A stretch of 64,000 bases of DNA from Plasmopara viticola (GCA_001695595.3 MBPM02000022.1:186001-250000); one strand, 5' to 3'; shown: positions 31,696-42,850, counted from the first letter of the stretch. Notes: a model not told the origin generated them from the sequence alone. Numbers and translations are program-made.

Positions 31696-31935
31696 TTACG
31701 TCATGTGTAAACTATTTCCAAACGTACCAGTGCATACCATTGTTGAAGCATTACACAAGACTACTTGGCGATGCTTGAGGCTTTGGTACCGCCTTCCATT
31801 ACGAATCGGCCAGCTGCGCTGCGTTTGTGGATGCCGCTTCGGCACTTCCTTGCTCGCATCTTTACGATTATCTTGAGACGGCTCGTACGTGAGCTCAGCC
31901 TTGTAAATGATATTGTGCGTCTCAGAGATGGACAT
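31696..31935 (-). pseudogene. Transposase C-terminal tail, decayed copy 1
   Basis: Minus-strand frame with KRHPQTQRSWPIRNGRR is related to the tail at 32822-32718 (RHPQAQRGRPRQK) and shares nucleotide similarity with it. AT-hook-like RGRP tails are typical of MULE transposases, but no catalytic part is visible. Confidence 0.4.
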
Positions 31936-32584
31936 TCGATCAATTATTCACTCCTTCGTCGCGAATTCAAATTGTTTGATCGAGGCGATCCCTCACACGT
32001 AAGCGTCAATGAAAATGTCAACTATATGCGTGTTAGGCATAAATCGAACTTGACTTCAAATCGAAGAGAGTTGTGAACGCTGTACTATCGGCTTCCGACT
32101 TTGATTCTTCTTTATCAATTGAAATGGTGTGTTCAAACCGATTTTAGCTAGAGTTTAGAGTGGCTTTTTGAATTCCGGCAATATGCTGTGTCAGGAATTT
32201 ACATAGTATAAAAATTTGGAATAAAATCGACAACACGTCCTGCACATTGATGAAAATCTTCCCATCTGCACCCATTCGTATCATGCTAATATCGAGAGCC
32301 ACAGAGCAGCGCAGCGCACTTTATTCGAAAAGGGGCTCAACTCTGTACTCGCCGATGAACCGTTCAAAGTGATTATATCGTAAAGACGCGGAAGATGCTA
32401 AAATCATATAATTTATTGCAAGAAATGTTTAAATATACCATTCCAACAGAGAAAGTCGTAAGAGAAAGCTTTCAAATCACAATAGTCGACTCATAAAAAA
32501 CCGAGGCTGCTCTTTGGAATGCCAGCCCCTTGCGGAATTTTCCGACGTGGAGAAAAGTTGTTGATTTGGACCAGCTTTCGCGAA

Positions 32585-32636
32585 CTTAGCTGGGGTGTCG
32601 CAAACATAGCTGGGGTGTCGCAAACTTAGCTGGTGT
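32585..32636 (+). repeat. 20-bp tandem repeat
   Basis: Unit CTTAGCTGGGGTGTCGCAAA occurs about 2.5 times with single changes; the last unit is truncated. It could be the end of a DNA transposon; no partner was found. Confidence 0.8.
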
Positions 32637-32717
32637 CTACATGTACAGTGTTTTACTGACCAAGAAAACCACAATTGGTGCTCAATACTTCAAAACCATC
32701 TGTCTGGGATATGATTT

Positions 32718-33059
32718 ACAAATCGTCGCTGACTTTCTGTCGTGGCCGGCCGCGCTGCGCTTGTGGATGCCTCGCTTTGTCCGCGTCTTGACGATTGAAA
32801 ATTCTTAAACGAGTCGTTGGCAAGCCCAGTGCTAAGCCCGTTTCCAAAAGTAGTGTTCAGCCTTGCTCTTGTATACTATGCCGTGTTTGCTTTCGTGACT
32901 CTTGCTGACAATCATCTCTACCGTGCAAGGAGATGCTTGACCAGAGAGATAATGTATTCCATTAAAAAAGGGCCAGACGCCATGCGGCACGCCCACTTGC
33001 TGGGAGAAATAAAGAGCCAGCTCTCCCATATCGACCATTGGTCTCAGAGATCCCCTCAC
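32718..33059 (-). pseudogene. Transposase C-terminal tail, decayed copy 2 (MULE-like)
   Basis: The minus strand reads LRIFNRQDADKARHPQAQRG then RPRQKVSDDL and a stop, an AT-hook-type tail. To its right, 33059-32832 has FSQQVGVPHG, which may be a degraded SWIM finger (expected C/H residues lost). The catalytic domain is absent. It lies just upstream of the effector-like gene, on the opposite strand. Confidence 0.4.
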
Positions 33060-33167
33060 GAGTTAGCCAATCAAGATGTTGACTTATGAGCCATCTCAGC
33101 CAGATTGGAACCTCACACGTGTCCTCGTGCCAAGAGAAGGGAAGCAGGTGTGGTCTCGGACACTTTG

Positions 33168-33181
33168 TCATTTTCCATTTT
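33168..33181 (+). promoter_or_regulatory. Double Inr-like motif upstream of the effector-like gene
   Basis: TCATTTT (33168-33174) directly followed by CCATTTT (33175-33181); both fit YCAYTYY and lie 55-68 bp upstream of ATG 33236. This places transcription start downstream of the ATG at 33086 and so supports 33236 as the true start. Confidence 0.5.
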
Positions 33182-33235
33182 CTCTTCCTGCCTTCACTTG
33201 CCAACTGGAAAACCAACAAAAATATCGTGATCTCG

Positions 33236-34312
33236 ATGCGTCTTTGTTATGTCGTGACGCTGACACTGGTCGCTGTGTTTACCTTGTGTAACGGGGCCCC
33301 GCGAGTTTCTAAGCCTCAAAAGTATGCCCCAGCTACGCCGCCTATCACCAATCCACCTGGTGCACGACAGCGATGGCCTGCGCGTTTCTTAAAATCCGCA
33401 GCTGCAGCAGGCTTTCCGAATGTGTCAAGCTTACGATTTGGAAAGTGGTTTGGCCGTGGAAACGTCCCAATGAAAAACCACAACGATCGGCAAAGTGTAG
33501 TGGATAAGCTTTTCACGTCTCTCAAACTTCAAAAGGTGATACAAGGACGATTGTTTGAGAGTAAGCGGTTTCTAAAATGGCAAAACAAAGTCCGGGAAAC
33601 TTACAAAGACGACGCTGATGAGCTGATGCTTGCAACCTTGTCAAAGAAGTTGCAAGACGATGTCAATGGCGGAGTCGACGCACTCCTTGCGAATGGTTTG
33701 AAAAGCACGAAAACGGCCCAAACGGCCCAACGCTTTGAGAACCTGCTGCTAGACAAGATGGCCGCCGGTATAAACAGGGGAGATAAAAACTCTAAAAAGG
33801 ACTTTGTGCGTTTTGCGACGTATCGAGGAGATCAGCGAGAGGAGGTGGTATGGAGAATGCAGGAAATGACGGGCAATAGAGCTGACTCTAATTGGCTCTC
33901 TACACTAGAAAAGGAGCTTTTGGTCGATTTCAATACCTATTCTGAACGATTAGTCGAGTACATGTCAATTATCGGAAATGGTGCAACGGTTGAAAAAGTA
34001 TATCAACGTCTGAGTCAGGGACAAGGGGTCGAGAACAATGCCTTTCTATTACTTTCGCTTCAGAAGAAGGCGATGGAGATCAACCCAAAAGTGGACTTTG
34101 CCGGATTTATGGTGGCAAGAATGAAAGAAGTTTGGGGGCATGACAGAAGAACTCGCTCATCTCTTGTGGAACTCGCGAAGAAAAATTTACCGTTTGATCT
34201 TCAATCAAAGTTGGTGTACCCAATGTCGGAGGCATTAAATTTGCCTCGTGTGGTCATGCGTACCAGTCAACGACGGAATGCACCGGTACGGTTGGAGATG
34301 ATTTCCACCTGA
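33236..34312 (+). CDS. Secreted effector-like protein (RXLR-like, helical)
   Basis: 358 residues from ATG 33236. I chose this start over the in-frame ATG at 33086 because it begins a clean signal peptide (MRLCYVVTLTLVAVFTLCNG) and because Inr motifs lie between the two. After cleavage a Pro-rich stretch leads to RFLK at residues 50-53, where RXLR effectors carry RXLR; no EER follows, so the motif is at best degenerate. The remaining 280 residues are Lys/Glu-rich and predicted helical, with regularly spaced Trp/Tyr and Leu (KWQNKVRETY, NWLSTLEKELL, MKEVWGHDRRTR), compatible with tandem WY-type modules of oomycete effectors. No cysteine framework and no membrane helix. It probably acts in the host or apoplast; host targeting is inference. 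The frame is intact amid transposon debris, a typical effector setting. Confidence 0.72.
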   Translation: MRLCYVVTLTLVAVFTLCNGAPRVSKPQKYAPATPPITNPPGARQRWPARFLKSAAAAGFPNVSSLRFGKWFGRGNVPMKNHNDRQSVVDKLFTSLKLQKVIQGRLFESKRFLKWQNKVRETYKDDADELMLATLSKKLQDDVNGGVDALLANGLKSTKTAQTAQRFENLLLDKMAAGINRGDKNSKKDFVRFATYRGDQREEVVWRMQEMTGNRADSNWLSTLEKELLVDFNTYSERLVEYMSIIGNGATVEKVYQRLSQGQGVENNAFLLLSLQKKAMEINPKVDFAGFMVARMKEVWGHDRRTRSSLVELAKKNLPFDLQSKLVYPMSEALNLPRVVMRTSQRRNAPVRLEMIST

Positions 34313-36066
34313 TGTTCACGCACTCTTGCGTCGGCGTTTTGAATTGTGCAATTGCTGTGTCCAAAGCGGATGGAAACATGACTTGAGAAAATTCAGCGTT
34401 GGTAGCAGAGAAAACTCGACTCGTGTTGGATGAGAGAGCGACACTTGGTACTTGGTCGGCCACGGTAGCAAGGGTGTTATCTAAACACAAGACTTGCATG
34501 TTAACGAATCATTAGAATAGTGTAATGGCATATAAATACACTCGCATTAACATCGTAGATCATGGCATATGTCATTCTATTAGAGCTGAAACTGGTCCCC
34601 TCTGTCTTCAGTTTAGTTCTGGTCGATTGATGAACTAGTCTACTATTCGAGCTTCCGAAACGCTCTTTGTCGCATCGGTGCAGCTATCAGGTAGTTGCTC
34701 AGTATGAAGAAATGTTGTCCCATTTTTACATTTCTCGCATTCCAAAGCCTTCTTCCTATTCGAGTACAATTCACCGATGAAATTCATCATAATCCTTGGC
34801 ACTAAAGTGATGACAACATGCGCTTTGTGTATTCACACTCAATGTTGTCCCCAGTCAAAGATATCCTATATTTGTCAACTTCGTATTGGACGCAGTGGTG
34901 TGCGCTCAGCCACCAATACTTTGTATACATGCTTTTGAAGTAGGCGTCGAGCTTGAGACTCATCTTGATGCTACGCGTACGCTGAGGGACCAATGCGATA
35001 TTTGAGATTGTTGATCTTTCGGTGAAGGTCATTGCAACGACTGGGGACCCTTTACTTGCTGCTCTGAGACCGTGGCGACGTTGGATAACAAATAAATCTT
35101 ACGAAGGCGAGGAGAAATTTGCAGGTGACTAGCATGAGGTTTTCGCTCATTAAAAAAGAAAACCTCCGCATTAGCCGACAAATTACAGAACATGATTTGA
35201 ACCTTGCGAGTAGCTTTGATCAATTAGTTGCACGGGCATGATTCTGTATAAAAGCTGCATACTATATCGAAAGCAAACAGCGTTTGCGAAGAAAGGAGTC
35301 TTTGCAATATTTGTGCGCAATGACATTCACCAACCTTGTCTTTCTAGGAAGGCACTTTGCGTCTTTGCTTCTTGCGTTGTTTGGTTCAAACAATTTAAAT
35401 GCTAGCTTTTAGTATCTTTCGTGTTTCTGGACTCTTATATAATTTATTATCGTTTGTGACAGATGTCTATAGAAAGTTGTGTTATACGCGTGTTAGTGAA
35501 GTGAACATTCGGTAATTAACTTCTGTTATATACTCAATTTTTTTGCCAAGCGGCTCAAGAGCAAGATAATGTAGAATATCGCATCAATACAGACAAATCT
35601 GTCAAATGACAGCAAAGCCAAGCGTAAACAAGGATAATTCGTACGTTGCTATGTACACAGGGCTAATGATTTTCTCTAAGGAATCTCATATTAGCATTTA
35701 TGACAATTTACTTAACATTCTTTTCTCAGATAAAAGAGTGTATTGGGGTTGCAGATGATTGAGAGAGCCTTTAAACGATGATTCTTGCCAGCGAAATATT
35801 ATATACGACCATCACAATACAGCTTCGATGGCTATCATATAGCTGAAAAGAATTTCAGTGATTTCTGGTCAACTTGTATAAAATGTCTTGTATTGGTAGC
35901 AAAGACAAAAGAAAATTGTACTGCTTTTTTTGTCTCGCCACATAAACATGGTCCGTATGGCATGTGAGAAAGGAATTATGGATCTACTGTGCAAAATAAC
36001 GGTCGAGAAGGACATATGCTTAAATTATTGCCACCATTATATTTTTTTACCTTAACAAGTCACCCT
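34313..36066. other. Gap, mostly no gene
   Basis: AT-rich intergenic DNA apart from the minus-strand ORF pair listed separately. Nothing else supportable. Confidence 0.5.
34802..35223 (-). pseudogene. Unrecognised broken ORF pair
   Basis: Two minus-strand frames, 35223-35029 (KVQIMFCNLSANAEVFFFNE...) and 35032-34802 (...YTKYWWLSAHHCVQYEVDKY...), abut with a one-base frame change and together give about 140 protein-like residues. No family recognised. Could be a pseudogene, or two exons joined by an intron I cannot place. Confidence 0.25.
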
Positions 36067-37122
36067 ATGGCCTCGAACAACGACGTAAGTGGCGTGATCG
36101 TTGCCCCGTACCTCGCAGCAGTCGCTGCATTGGGCAAAGCAAAGCTAAACCTGCAGTCATCCATCGTCTTGACGCTCTCCAAGTGCATCCCAGCTTGGAG
36201 CGATGTGGAGCCTGACTCGGTCGACGTGGAGCACTTAGGTGGCGCTATGACGAACCTCATCTTTGCGGTACACAAGCCTGAAGGACAGCACTGCGATGTT
36301 CTCGTACGCGTGTATGGGGAAGGTACCGATCTCTTCTTTTCACGAAAGGACGAGACGCGGCTGTTTCAGCTCTTAAGCGACCAGAAAATCGGCGTGGAGC
36401 TGCTCGGTCAGTTTGCGAACGGAAGAGCGGAGAAGCTCATTCACGGCACGACGTACACAAGCAAGCGCATACGCCAGCCAGATGAGTTGCGTATCATTGC
36501 AAAGCAGCTGCGTGTCTTTCATGAGCTAGACATTGACATTGACCGAAAGCCGACGCACATAACGAGCATTCGAAAACTGCTGGACGTTGCGCGTATCAAG
36601 TGTACGACGGACAAGTTTACAGACGTTGTGGACCTTGATCAATTCGCTAGAGATGTGGACGAGCTGGAGCAGATTTTAGCTAAAGTACCGTCTCCTATCG
36701 TGCTGAGTCATAACGACCTGCAGTATGGCAATATCATGAAGAATGACGCGGGCGATGCCGTGCTCATTGATTTTGAGTATACGAGCTACAATCCGCGGGG
36801 TTACGATCTGGGTAACCATTTTTGTGAGTGGGCGTATGACTATCATAAGACGGTAAATGCACACTTGGGGGACTTTACGAAGTATCCGACGCAAGAGCAG
36901 CAGCGCTTATTCTGCCGCGCGTACCTTGCAGGAAAGGATGGGGACGAGAAGGACGTGAGCACAGACGAGGTGGAGACTTTAAGACGTGAAGCCAACACGT
37001 ACGCGCTGGCGTCGCACTTGTTTTGGGCCATTTGGGGCTACATCCAGGCGTCTCAGTCCACGATTGATTTTGACTTTTTGGGTTACGGCAAGTGTCGTTA
37101 CAACGCGTTCAAATCTTGGTAA
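36067..37122 (+). CDS. Choline/ethanolamine kinase
   Basis: 351 residues. ATP-dependent phosphorylation of choline and/or ethanolamine, the first step of the Kennedy pathway to phosphatidylcholine and phosphatidylethanolamine; cytosolic. The kinase-like (APH/CHK) fold is shown by the catalytic-loop motif VLSHNDLQYGNIM (about residues 211-223, Brenner-type HxDxxxxN) and the choline-kinase motif VLIDFEYTSYNPRGYDLGNH with FCEWAYDY right after it (about 232-260), which supplies the metal-binding Asp. The N-lobe LGGAMTNLIFAV (about 59-70) is the nucleotide-binding segment. I start at ATG 36067 (MASNNDV) because the in-frame extension from 35989 is hydrophobic, AT-rich and not family-like. C-terminal WAIWGYIQASQSTIDFDFLGY is also typical of the family. 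Choline versus ethanolamine preference cannot be read from the sequence. The gene is intact and apparently intronless. Confidence 0.93.
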   Translation: MASNNDVSGVIVAPYLAAVAALGKAKLNLQSSIVLTLSKCIPAWSDVEPDSVDVEHLGGAMTNLIFAVHKPEGQHCDVLVRVYGEGTDLFFSRKDETRLFQLLSDQKIGVELLGQFANGRAEKLIHGTTYTSKRIRQPDELRIIAKQLRVFHELDIDIDRKPTHITSIRKLLDVARIKCTTDKFTDVVDLDQFARDVDELEQILAKVPSPIVLSHNDLQYGNIMKNDAGDAVLIDFEYTSYNPRGYDLGNHFCEWAYDYHKTVNAHLGDFTKYPTQEQQRLFCRAYLAGKDGDEKDVSTDEVETLRREANTYALASHLFWAIWGYIQASQSTIDFDFLGYGKCRYNAFKSW

Positions 37123-37200
37123 CAGTTACGAAATAGAGTACTTTGACTTTAACTGACAGTTTTTCGTAGTTAGCGTCATACAACTTCTAGTTGAATACAG

Positions 37201-37207
37201 TCACTTC
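37201..37207 (+). promoter_or_regulatory. Inr-like motif upstream of the ankyrin gene
   Basis: TCACTTC fits YCAYTYY and lies about 60 bp upstream of ATG 37265. Confidence 0.4.
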
Positions 37208-37264
37208 ATCACAGTCACCTTATCGAAATACGGTCAGAGTGTCCCTTCATGTCCGTGTAATGCA

Positions 37265-40200
37265 ATGGATGATCTGACCACGTTTCTCACCAGCGTCGAG
37301 TCGAGCGCTCGAAAGATTCTTAAACAACACAACAAGAAACAGCAGCAACGAGCGATCAACGATCGGGTGGCATTAAGCAAAAGAGCGGTCAAAGGAGCAA
37401 AGCCGGATAAACCAAGTCATCGCCCAACACGAGAAGAGTTGCGCGTGACCTATGCATCAGATGGCGCTCTCATCTACTCAGCTCCAGCATCTCCAACATT
37501 TAGGAATCAGAGCTCGCCAAAGGATCTTAAAAATCCACGTGATGAAGGAGATGCCACTAGCTTGCCAGCGTTGCCACCTCCACGCTCTCCAGTCGCTTCA
37601 GCGCCGCTAGGTACCAGCCTCTCGTCGCCTTCACTACTGCCGGCAATTGCTGGCAACAATAAAGTCCGAAACAACAGGCAACATAAAGGCGCCTCCTTAA
37701 AGTTGCTCGACTCGCCACTGTATAAATCGCTCACATCGCTTCAAACAGATGTAGGAGGGTTCAATGGGACAAAATCCCCTGGACAAGCGCTTCAAAAGAC
37801 GTTGCATGCCGTGGATAACGTGGCGCTCTTACTGCGAAAGATCGGGCTCTACGATCCAAATGGAGCAGCGTCGCGTCATCATCGACCGGATCACGCCGTG
37901 GACAAGCGCATGTGCCACGCTTGTTGGACCACAGCGGCCAAACCCACGGGTTGTGACCACAGTTTGCGAGTGTACCCAAAAGGCCAGAGTGTCGAGAGGA
38001 TCGAAGGCGATGCGCACGCTTCTGTGACGAGGATGGAACTGCAGGGACCGACAAGTTGGTTGTCGGATGATTTATTCCTTAAATATCGGAGTGAAGTCGA
38101 GCGCGAGAAACTCTGGAGTGCGTATCTCGACCTTGAAAAGCAGCAGCAAGCGACGGCAGCTGATCCAGCACTTGGGCGCCTTCCTCTTGTGTCACGTCAT
38201 CCCACTGTGGCGTTAGTAGCAACGCTGCAAAGCCGTGAGAATCTCAACGTGCAGCGTGCCACGCGCAAGCGCAACTTGACAAGAGCAATGGTCCTGGATG
38301 TGAATCAAATCTGGTTGACGAATCTCGATCATTTTCATCCGCAGTCTTTAAATTGCAATGGACTCGAGGTTGAACAGGACGCACTGAGTGGTCGACGAGA
38401 TTATCGAGCGATTCGTGAAGGATATTCACAGATTCAGTCCATTTCGACCGAAAGAGCATTGAAACATGTCGTGACGATCGGAGACGGAGCTACTAGATCT
38501 CTACCTCCTTTTCAATTGCTCTCTGCTGCACACACTAAACCTCAAAGGCGGAGAATGCAATCGGTAGTCGTTTACCCATTAAGTCTGCTATGTTGCGGCA
38601 AATGGGACCCTGACAGTCACCCGACTGCTTTAAAACAGGTACCGGGAGTGGCACTGGTAGGCAAAAAGTCGGTTCTATGGTGGAGAGACGAACGGGAGGA
38701 TCAAGAAATTGCCGACGAGGAGACGGTACCAGAATATACCAAGGTAGTCGCTCTCTTTGAACGAAAGCACACGGATAAAGTTTTCAGTCCCATCCTTGTC
38801 CGACTGGTGCTTGCCTTCGACGCTCCAATCTTAGCACCCAAGTGTTTCGCATGGCACGTCGGATCCACAATGCCACCGCCAGAGTCTGAAGTTGCGCTCA
38901 ACACGCTTCAAAGTGACTTCAATCGGCTCTTTTCGTTCGGTTCACCCCGTCTTCAAACGTTGCAACGTATACTCTTCGAGTCAATGTTAACCGATTTGAT
39001 GCCGAGTACCATCATTGTATTGAACGACCAAGCACAAGAGGAAGATCAAGAGCTCGAGTCACAAAGCCATCGTCGTGGCTGGAGCGAGTTTTCGACGCGA
39101 CATCCTTTCCGTCAGTGGCTTTTACTGACCGACGGACGCAGTGTAGCTCCACGCTACGACGTTGAGATGCAAACGTGCACCGTGACTACCGCCCACCCGA
39201 ACGCTCCTGGGGTGTGTGGCCGGTATTGTTGGCATGAAGTTGATCCTGTGGTCAAACTCCTGTCCCGACGTCGTGTGGCGAAGGATTTGGTCTACATGCT
39301 ATTAAATCACAAGCCGAATGGATCGAACGATGCGAGTTACTTTACGGTCTTTATGAAGTACGACAAGATGCAGGACGTCAGTGGAGCTCGCCTTGCACGT
39401 TATTTAGCTAGTGTGGCCGAGCGCGAAGCTCGTGTGGCATACGAAGCGAAAGTTGAAGCGATTGAGCAGAAACTAGCAGTCGGTCGATTGGCACGAGAAG
39501 CGAAACGACAAGAGCAGATACGAGGGGCGCAACGATTCGATGCTGCAGCAAAAGCTGACGTTCCAAGGAACTTTAGATTGAAGACATTAGTGGAAAAAGT
39601 AATGGCTCAAGCGTGGACACGAAGACTCGCGACGTCCATTGTAGTCGAACGAGTAGGAGGCTGGGAACGGCGAGAGAGTACGGTGGATGGTCGGAAAGTG
39701 GGGTTTTACTACTCGCTCGATGAAGAAAGGCCGGTTTCTCGACGATTTGCGTGGAAACAACCGAAGGAATGGCACAATTATACACTAGACCATCAAGGTT
39801 ACGAAAGCTTCGACGTTTCGCAAGCTGGCGTCACTAAGATTGCTACTGGGAACCAAGCAAGTGTCGAGAGGCAGGATGATTTGGTGCGATCGTTGCTAGC
39901 GGATGACTCCTTTTTGCAGCAATTAAAGACAAAACTGGGCTTACACTCGTCGCCCATAGCTACAGCGCGTTCCACGGAGGATGGAAGCGACAAGATTGAT
40001 AGTGGTATGAAGGACGAGGTTGAAGCACTCGTAGACGACGGGATGGACGAGGCCAAAGCCAGCCTTGTAGCAGCCAAGATGGCCAAGATCCAGCTTCCAC
40101 ATGCCCATCCGACCCATTCGCCGCCATTTGACCATGTGTCGCACCGTGCAGACGGCTGGAAACGCTTGAAAACGTCGCGATTGCCTCGAAATTTCGGTCG

Positions 40201-40930
40201 AAAAGTCTACAAGACGCACACAGAAGGTCCCCGGTCGACTTTTCTCAACCAGACCAACCACGCTACTCCTGTCGGGATGCTCGATCCTGCCGACTGTTCG
40301 GTCCATGAGTTGCCACAGTTGGTTCCCGAGCTGTGCGTCCTTTTCGTGGCTTGTCCAGCTGACGATTTGCAAGAAAAGAAGACACTGTGGAAGCAGAGTT
40401 TGCGTGCTCAAAAGCCCTTGGAGACACGGAATGCTGAACGTGGAGCAGAGTTTCGGCTGGACGACTCGTTGGAGCTTGCATCGAGTCGGCAGTTTGATAC
40501 AAAGGAGGAGCAGGAGGCCCAAGCTTTGCTCTGCGCTCGCAACAATAACCTGGCAGGCGTACGTCGATGTGTTCTTACCACGTTTTAGCTACTTTTTAGT
40601 TGGATGACACTTTTTTCTGTCGTTTTGCAGCTTGAACGGACTTTGGACCAGGGAGTGGACATAAATCTTTGCGATAAGCACGGCAATACGCTGTTGATTT
40701 TGGCGTGTCAACAGGGCGACAAGCGATTGGCTAAATTTCTCTTGCGCCGTCGTGCCGACATCAATGCGCAAAATGTGAATGGCAACACTGCGTTGCATTA
40801 TTTGTATGCGTACAACCATAGAGATCTGGCCGAGTATTTAAAGACAAAGGGAGCGAACGACACAACACAAAATGCTGCAGGTCTCACGTGCTACGAAGGG
40901 CTTAGCCAGGACGACATTGACGCTATATAA
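37265..40930 (+). CDS. Large ankyrin-repeat protein, spliced
   Basis: Two exons, 37265-40558 and 40631-40930, give 1197 residues. The 72-nt intron (GTACGT donor, TTTTGCAG acceptor) is phase 0; removing it joins ALLCARNNNLAG to LERTLDQGVDINLCDKHGNT, a perfect ankyrin-repeat start. Without splicing the frame ends at 40588 in the middle of the repeat. About two to three ankyrin repeats (GNTLLILACQQGDKRLAKFL, GNTALHYLYAYNHRDLAEYL) form the C-terminus. The first thousand residues have no domain I recognise: a basic N-terminal helix, a Pro/Ser-rich low-complexity region (about 60-130), a central Trp- and charge-rich part, and a charged coiled-coil-like helix around residues 695-760. Probably a conserved oomycete scaffolding protein; the ankyrin end suggests protein binding. 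It lies 142 bp after the choline kinase gene, same strand. Confidence 0.85.
40559..40630 (+). other. 72-nt intron of the ankyrin-repeat gene
   Basis: GTACGT at the 5' end, a pyrimidine-rich TTTTTTCTGTCGTTTTGCAG at the 3' end. Phase 0; restores the ankyrin frame. Confidence 0.85.
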
Positions 40931-41241
40931 TACAGTCACAATTGTAGATTACTATTTTTTTCTTATCAAACGACGCCATAAAACACTGGTAAACGAAAAA
41001 TATCACAAGAAATCGAAACGTCCTGCAAAAGCAGTAAGACTTTTGCGAGGTTTTGGGTCGACAACCTACTTGGGTGGGCGTTGATATGACAACTGGGTCA
41101 CACAGCACCTTGCACAGAGGAGGCGTAGAAACAGTATATAGGTACATTTGGTCAATACTGCAATTGTGGCAGATATTCGATTTTTCGAGTCAACTTTTTA
41201 AAAAACGTCGAGTTATTACAGCGTTTAAGCAACAACTAATT

Positions 41242-42850
41242 GCAAAAAGTCGCAGCAGCACTTAAGCTGGAGTGTTATAATGATGATGATTCCATCATTC
41301 GTCAAGGCGATGATGGCGACACTCTCTACATCATCGTTGAAGGTGCGATGCATGGCTCGTGCCGGAGGCACTGATGAAGATGAGGAAGTTATGACGCTTT
41401 AACCCGGCAACTACTTTAACGACATGGCTACGAACTTTGTCAGGCAAACTGCATAGCAGTTGGCTCGATAAACTGCTACATCATGGATCGGTCGGAAGTC
41501 ATGGTCCACTTCGATCTTTGCTTGATTCTCGGATGCATCTACGCGTATTGCGGAGCGTGCCGCTATTATCATCTTTTAAGGATGACGAGCTCGCCATTCT
41601 CGCACACGCACGCAACGTCGTATCGTTTGAGGAAAATAGCATCATTATCGATGAAGGCGATGCCGCTGACTCGTTTTACATGATTTCGGATGGACAAAAG
41701 AGCGGTCACAAGTCAGGATTTGAGATCATGCAGCTTCGTTCGGGCAATCTCTTTGACAAGCGTGCCCTCCTTTCGAATGAATCCCGTGCTGCCGACTGTG
41801 TTGCTGTCGGTCGTGTAGAATGCCTCACACTGCAGCGTGCAGCTTTGAGCAACTTTTTCGCGAACACGATCATAGAATGCAGCGTGAGATGCAGCGCCAG
41901 CAACTTGATCAGCAATCTGTCCTTGGAAGTAGGAGAGTCGCTCGAACGGGAATGGCAAACTCCTCTTTACCGCCGGTGAATAGAACTTTATATGAGAACT
42001 TGGTCAAAATCCGCACCATTGAGACGGGCAATTCTCCTTATACGTCACGGTCCTACGAACCAAGCGTGTGCATGTTCAAAGCCCTGACTGTTGAGACACA
42101 TCAACAGGTGAATGTCGTGTACGAAAAGAGTATTCTTGCCGAGTGCGAGGACCCATTTATTCTCAAACTACACAAGATGCTACCAGCTTTCTATGCTGTT
42201 TGTACTTGTTCTGGGCGGCGAGCTCTGGAGTCTACTTTACGAAAAAGCCTTTGAGATTGCCAAGGGCACCACACGTGCCCTTGGCAATCTCAAAGGCTTT
42301 TTCGACCCGGCAAATGTTGTCGAGGCAGCAAAATAATTTGGTCATCGATAGTACCGGGTACTCCAAGATGGTCTTCTTTGGCTTTGCCAAACATATGCCG
42401 TATCTCCGCAACAGGGCACTAAACGAACGGTCTTTTACGTTGTGCGGTACCCTCGAGTATCTTGCACCCGAGCTTGTGTTGAATAAAGGACACGGCACGG
42501 CCGTGAACCACTGGGCTCTTGGGTGTCTGTCATTGCTGGTCGCACCCCGTTTCAGCATAATAACCAGAACAAGATTCTCGAGAAAATTCTTCAGGGTCGA
42601 AAGATGCATCTAGTTCCTCCAAAGTTCGACCCGGATGCAAAGGATATGATCTTGAAGCTTCTTGAAACGAATCCGGTGGTGCGTATTGGCTCACTAGCTG
42701 GTGGGATGCAGGACGTTGTGAATCCACCCATTCTTCACCAATAACAAGGCTATTTGGGCTGCCATGGTTAAGAAGACCATGCAAGTATCGTACATTTTTG
42801 CGATTTAGGAGCCGAAAACTTTGGCGCGTACCCCGTGGACACAAAGATTT
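41242..42850 (+). pseudogene. cGMP-dependent-protein-kinase-like gene, broken
   Basis: Ancestral domain order is still visible in shifting frames: cyclic-nucleotide-binding domain 1 (DDDSIIRQGDDGDTLYIIVE, about 41280-41345), domain 2 (LSSFKDDELAILAHARN, EGDAADSFYMISDG, about 41560-41700), and an AGC kinase (EKSILAECEDPFILKLHKM at 42124-42180, LVLGGELWSLLYEK just before 42245, DSTGYSKMVFFGFAKHMPY near 42350, CGTLEYLAPELVLNKGHG near 42450, and a C-lobe with RTPFQHNNQNKILEKILQG). The C-terminal tail (VKKTMQV, YPVDTK) ends near 42850. The catalytic HRD/YRDLKPEN loop is missing and the DFG Asp is lost. A 30-bp perfect hairpin sits where the deletion begins. Active relatives phosphorylate Ser/Thr when cGMP binds. 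It follows the intact ankyrin gene by about 310 bp. Confidence 0.82.
42240..42304. repeat. Perfect hairpin, 30-bp arms, inside the kinase pseudogene
   Basis: Arms 42240-42269 and 42275-42304 are exact reverse complements around the 5-nt loop CACAC. The left arm continues the kinase frame after LLYEK; the right arm is its inverted copy. Confidence 0.95.

Noticed and set aside
33086..33235. In-frame upstream ATG extending the effector-like protein by 50 residues
   Set aside because: It would bury the signal peptide, and Inr-like motifs at 33168-33181 suggest transcription starts after it.
35989..36066. N-terminal extension of the choline kinase from an earlier ATG
   Set aside because: The added 26 residues are AT-rich-coded and not family-like; ATG 36067 gives the usual N-terminus.
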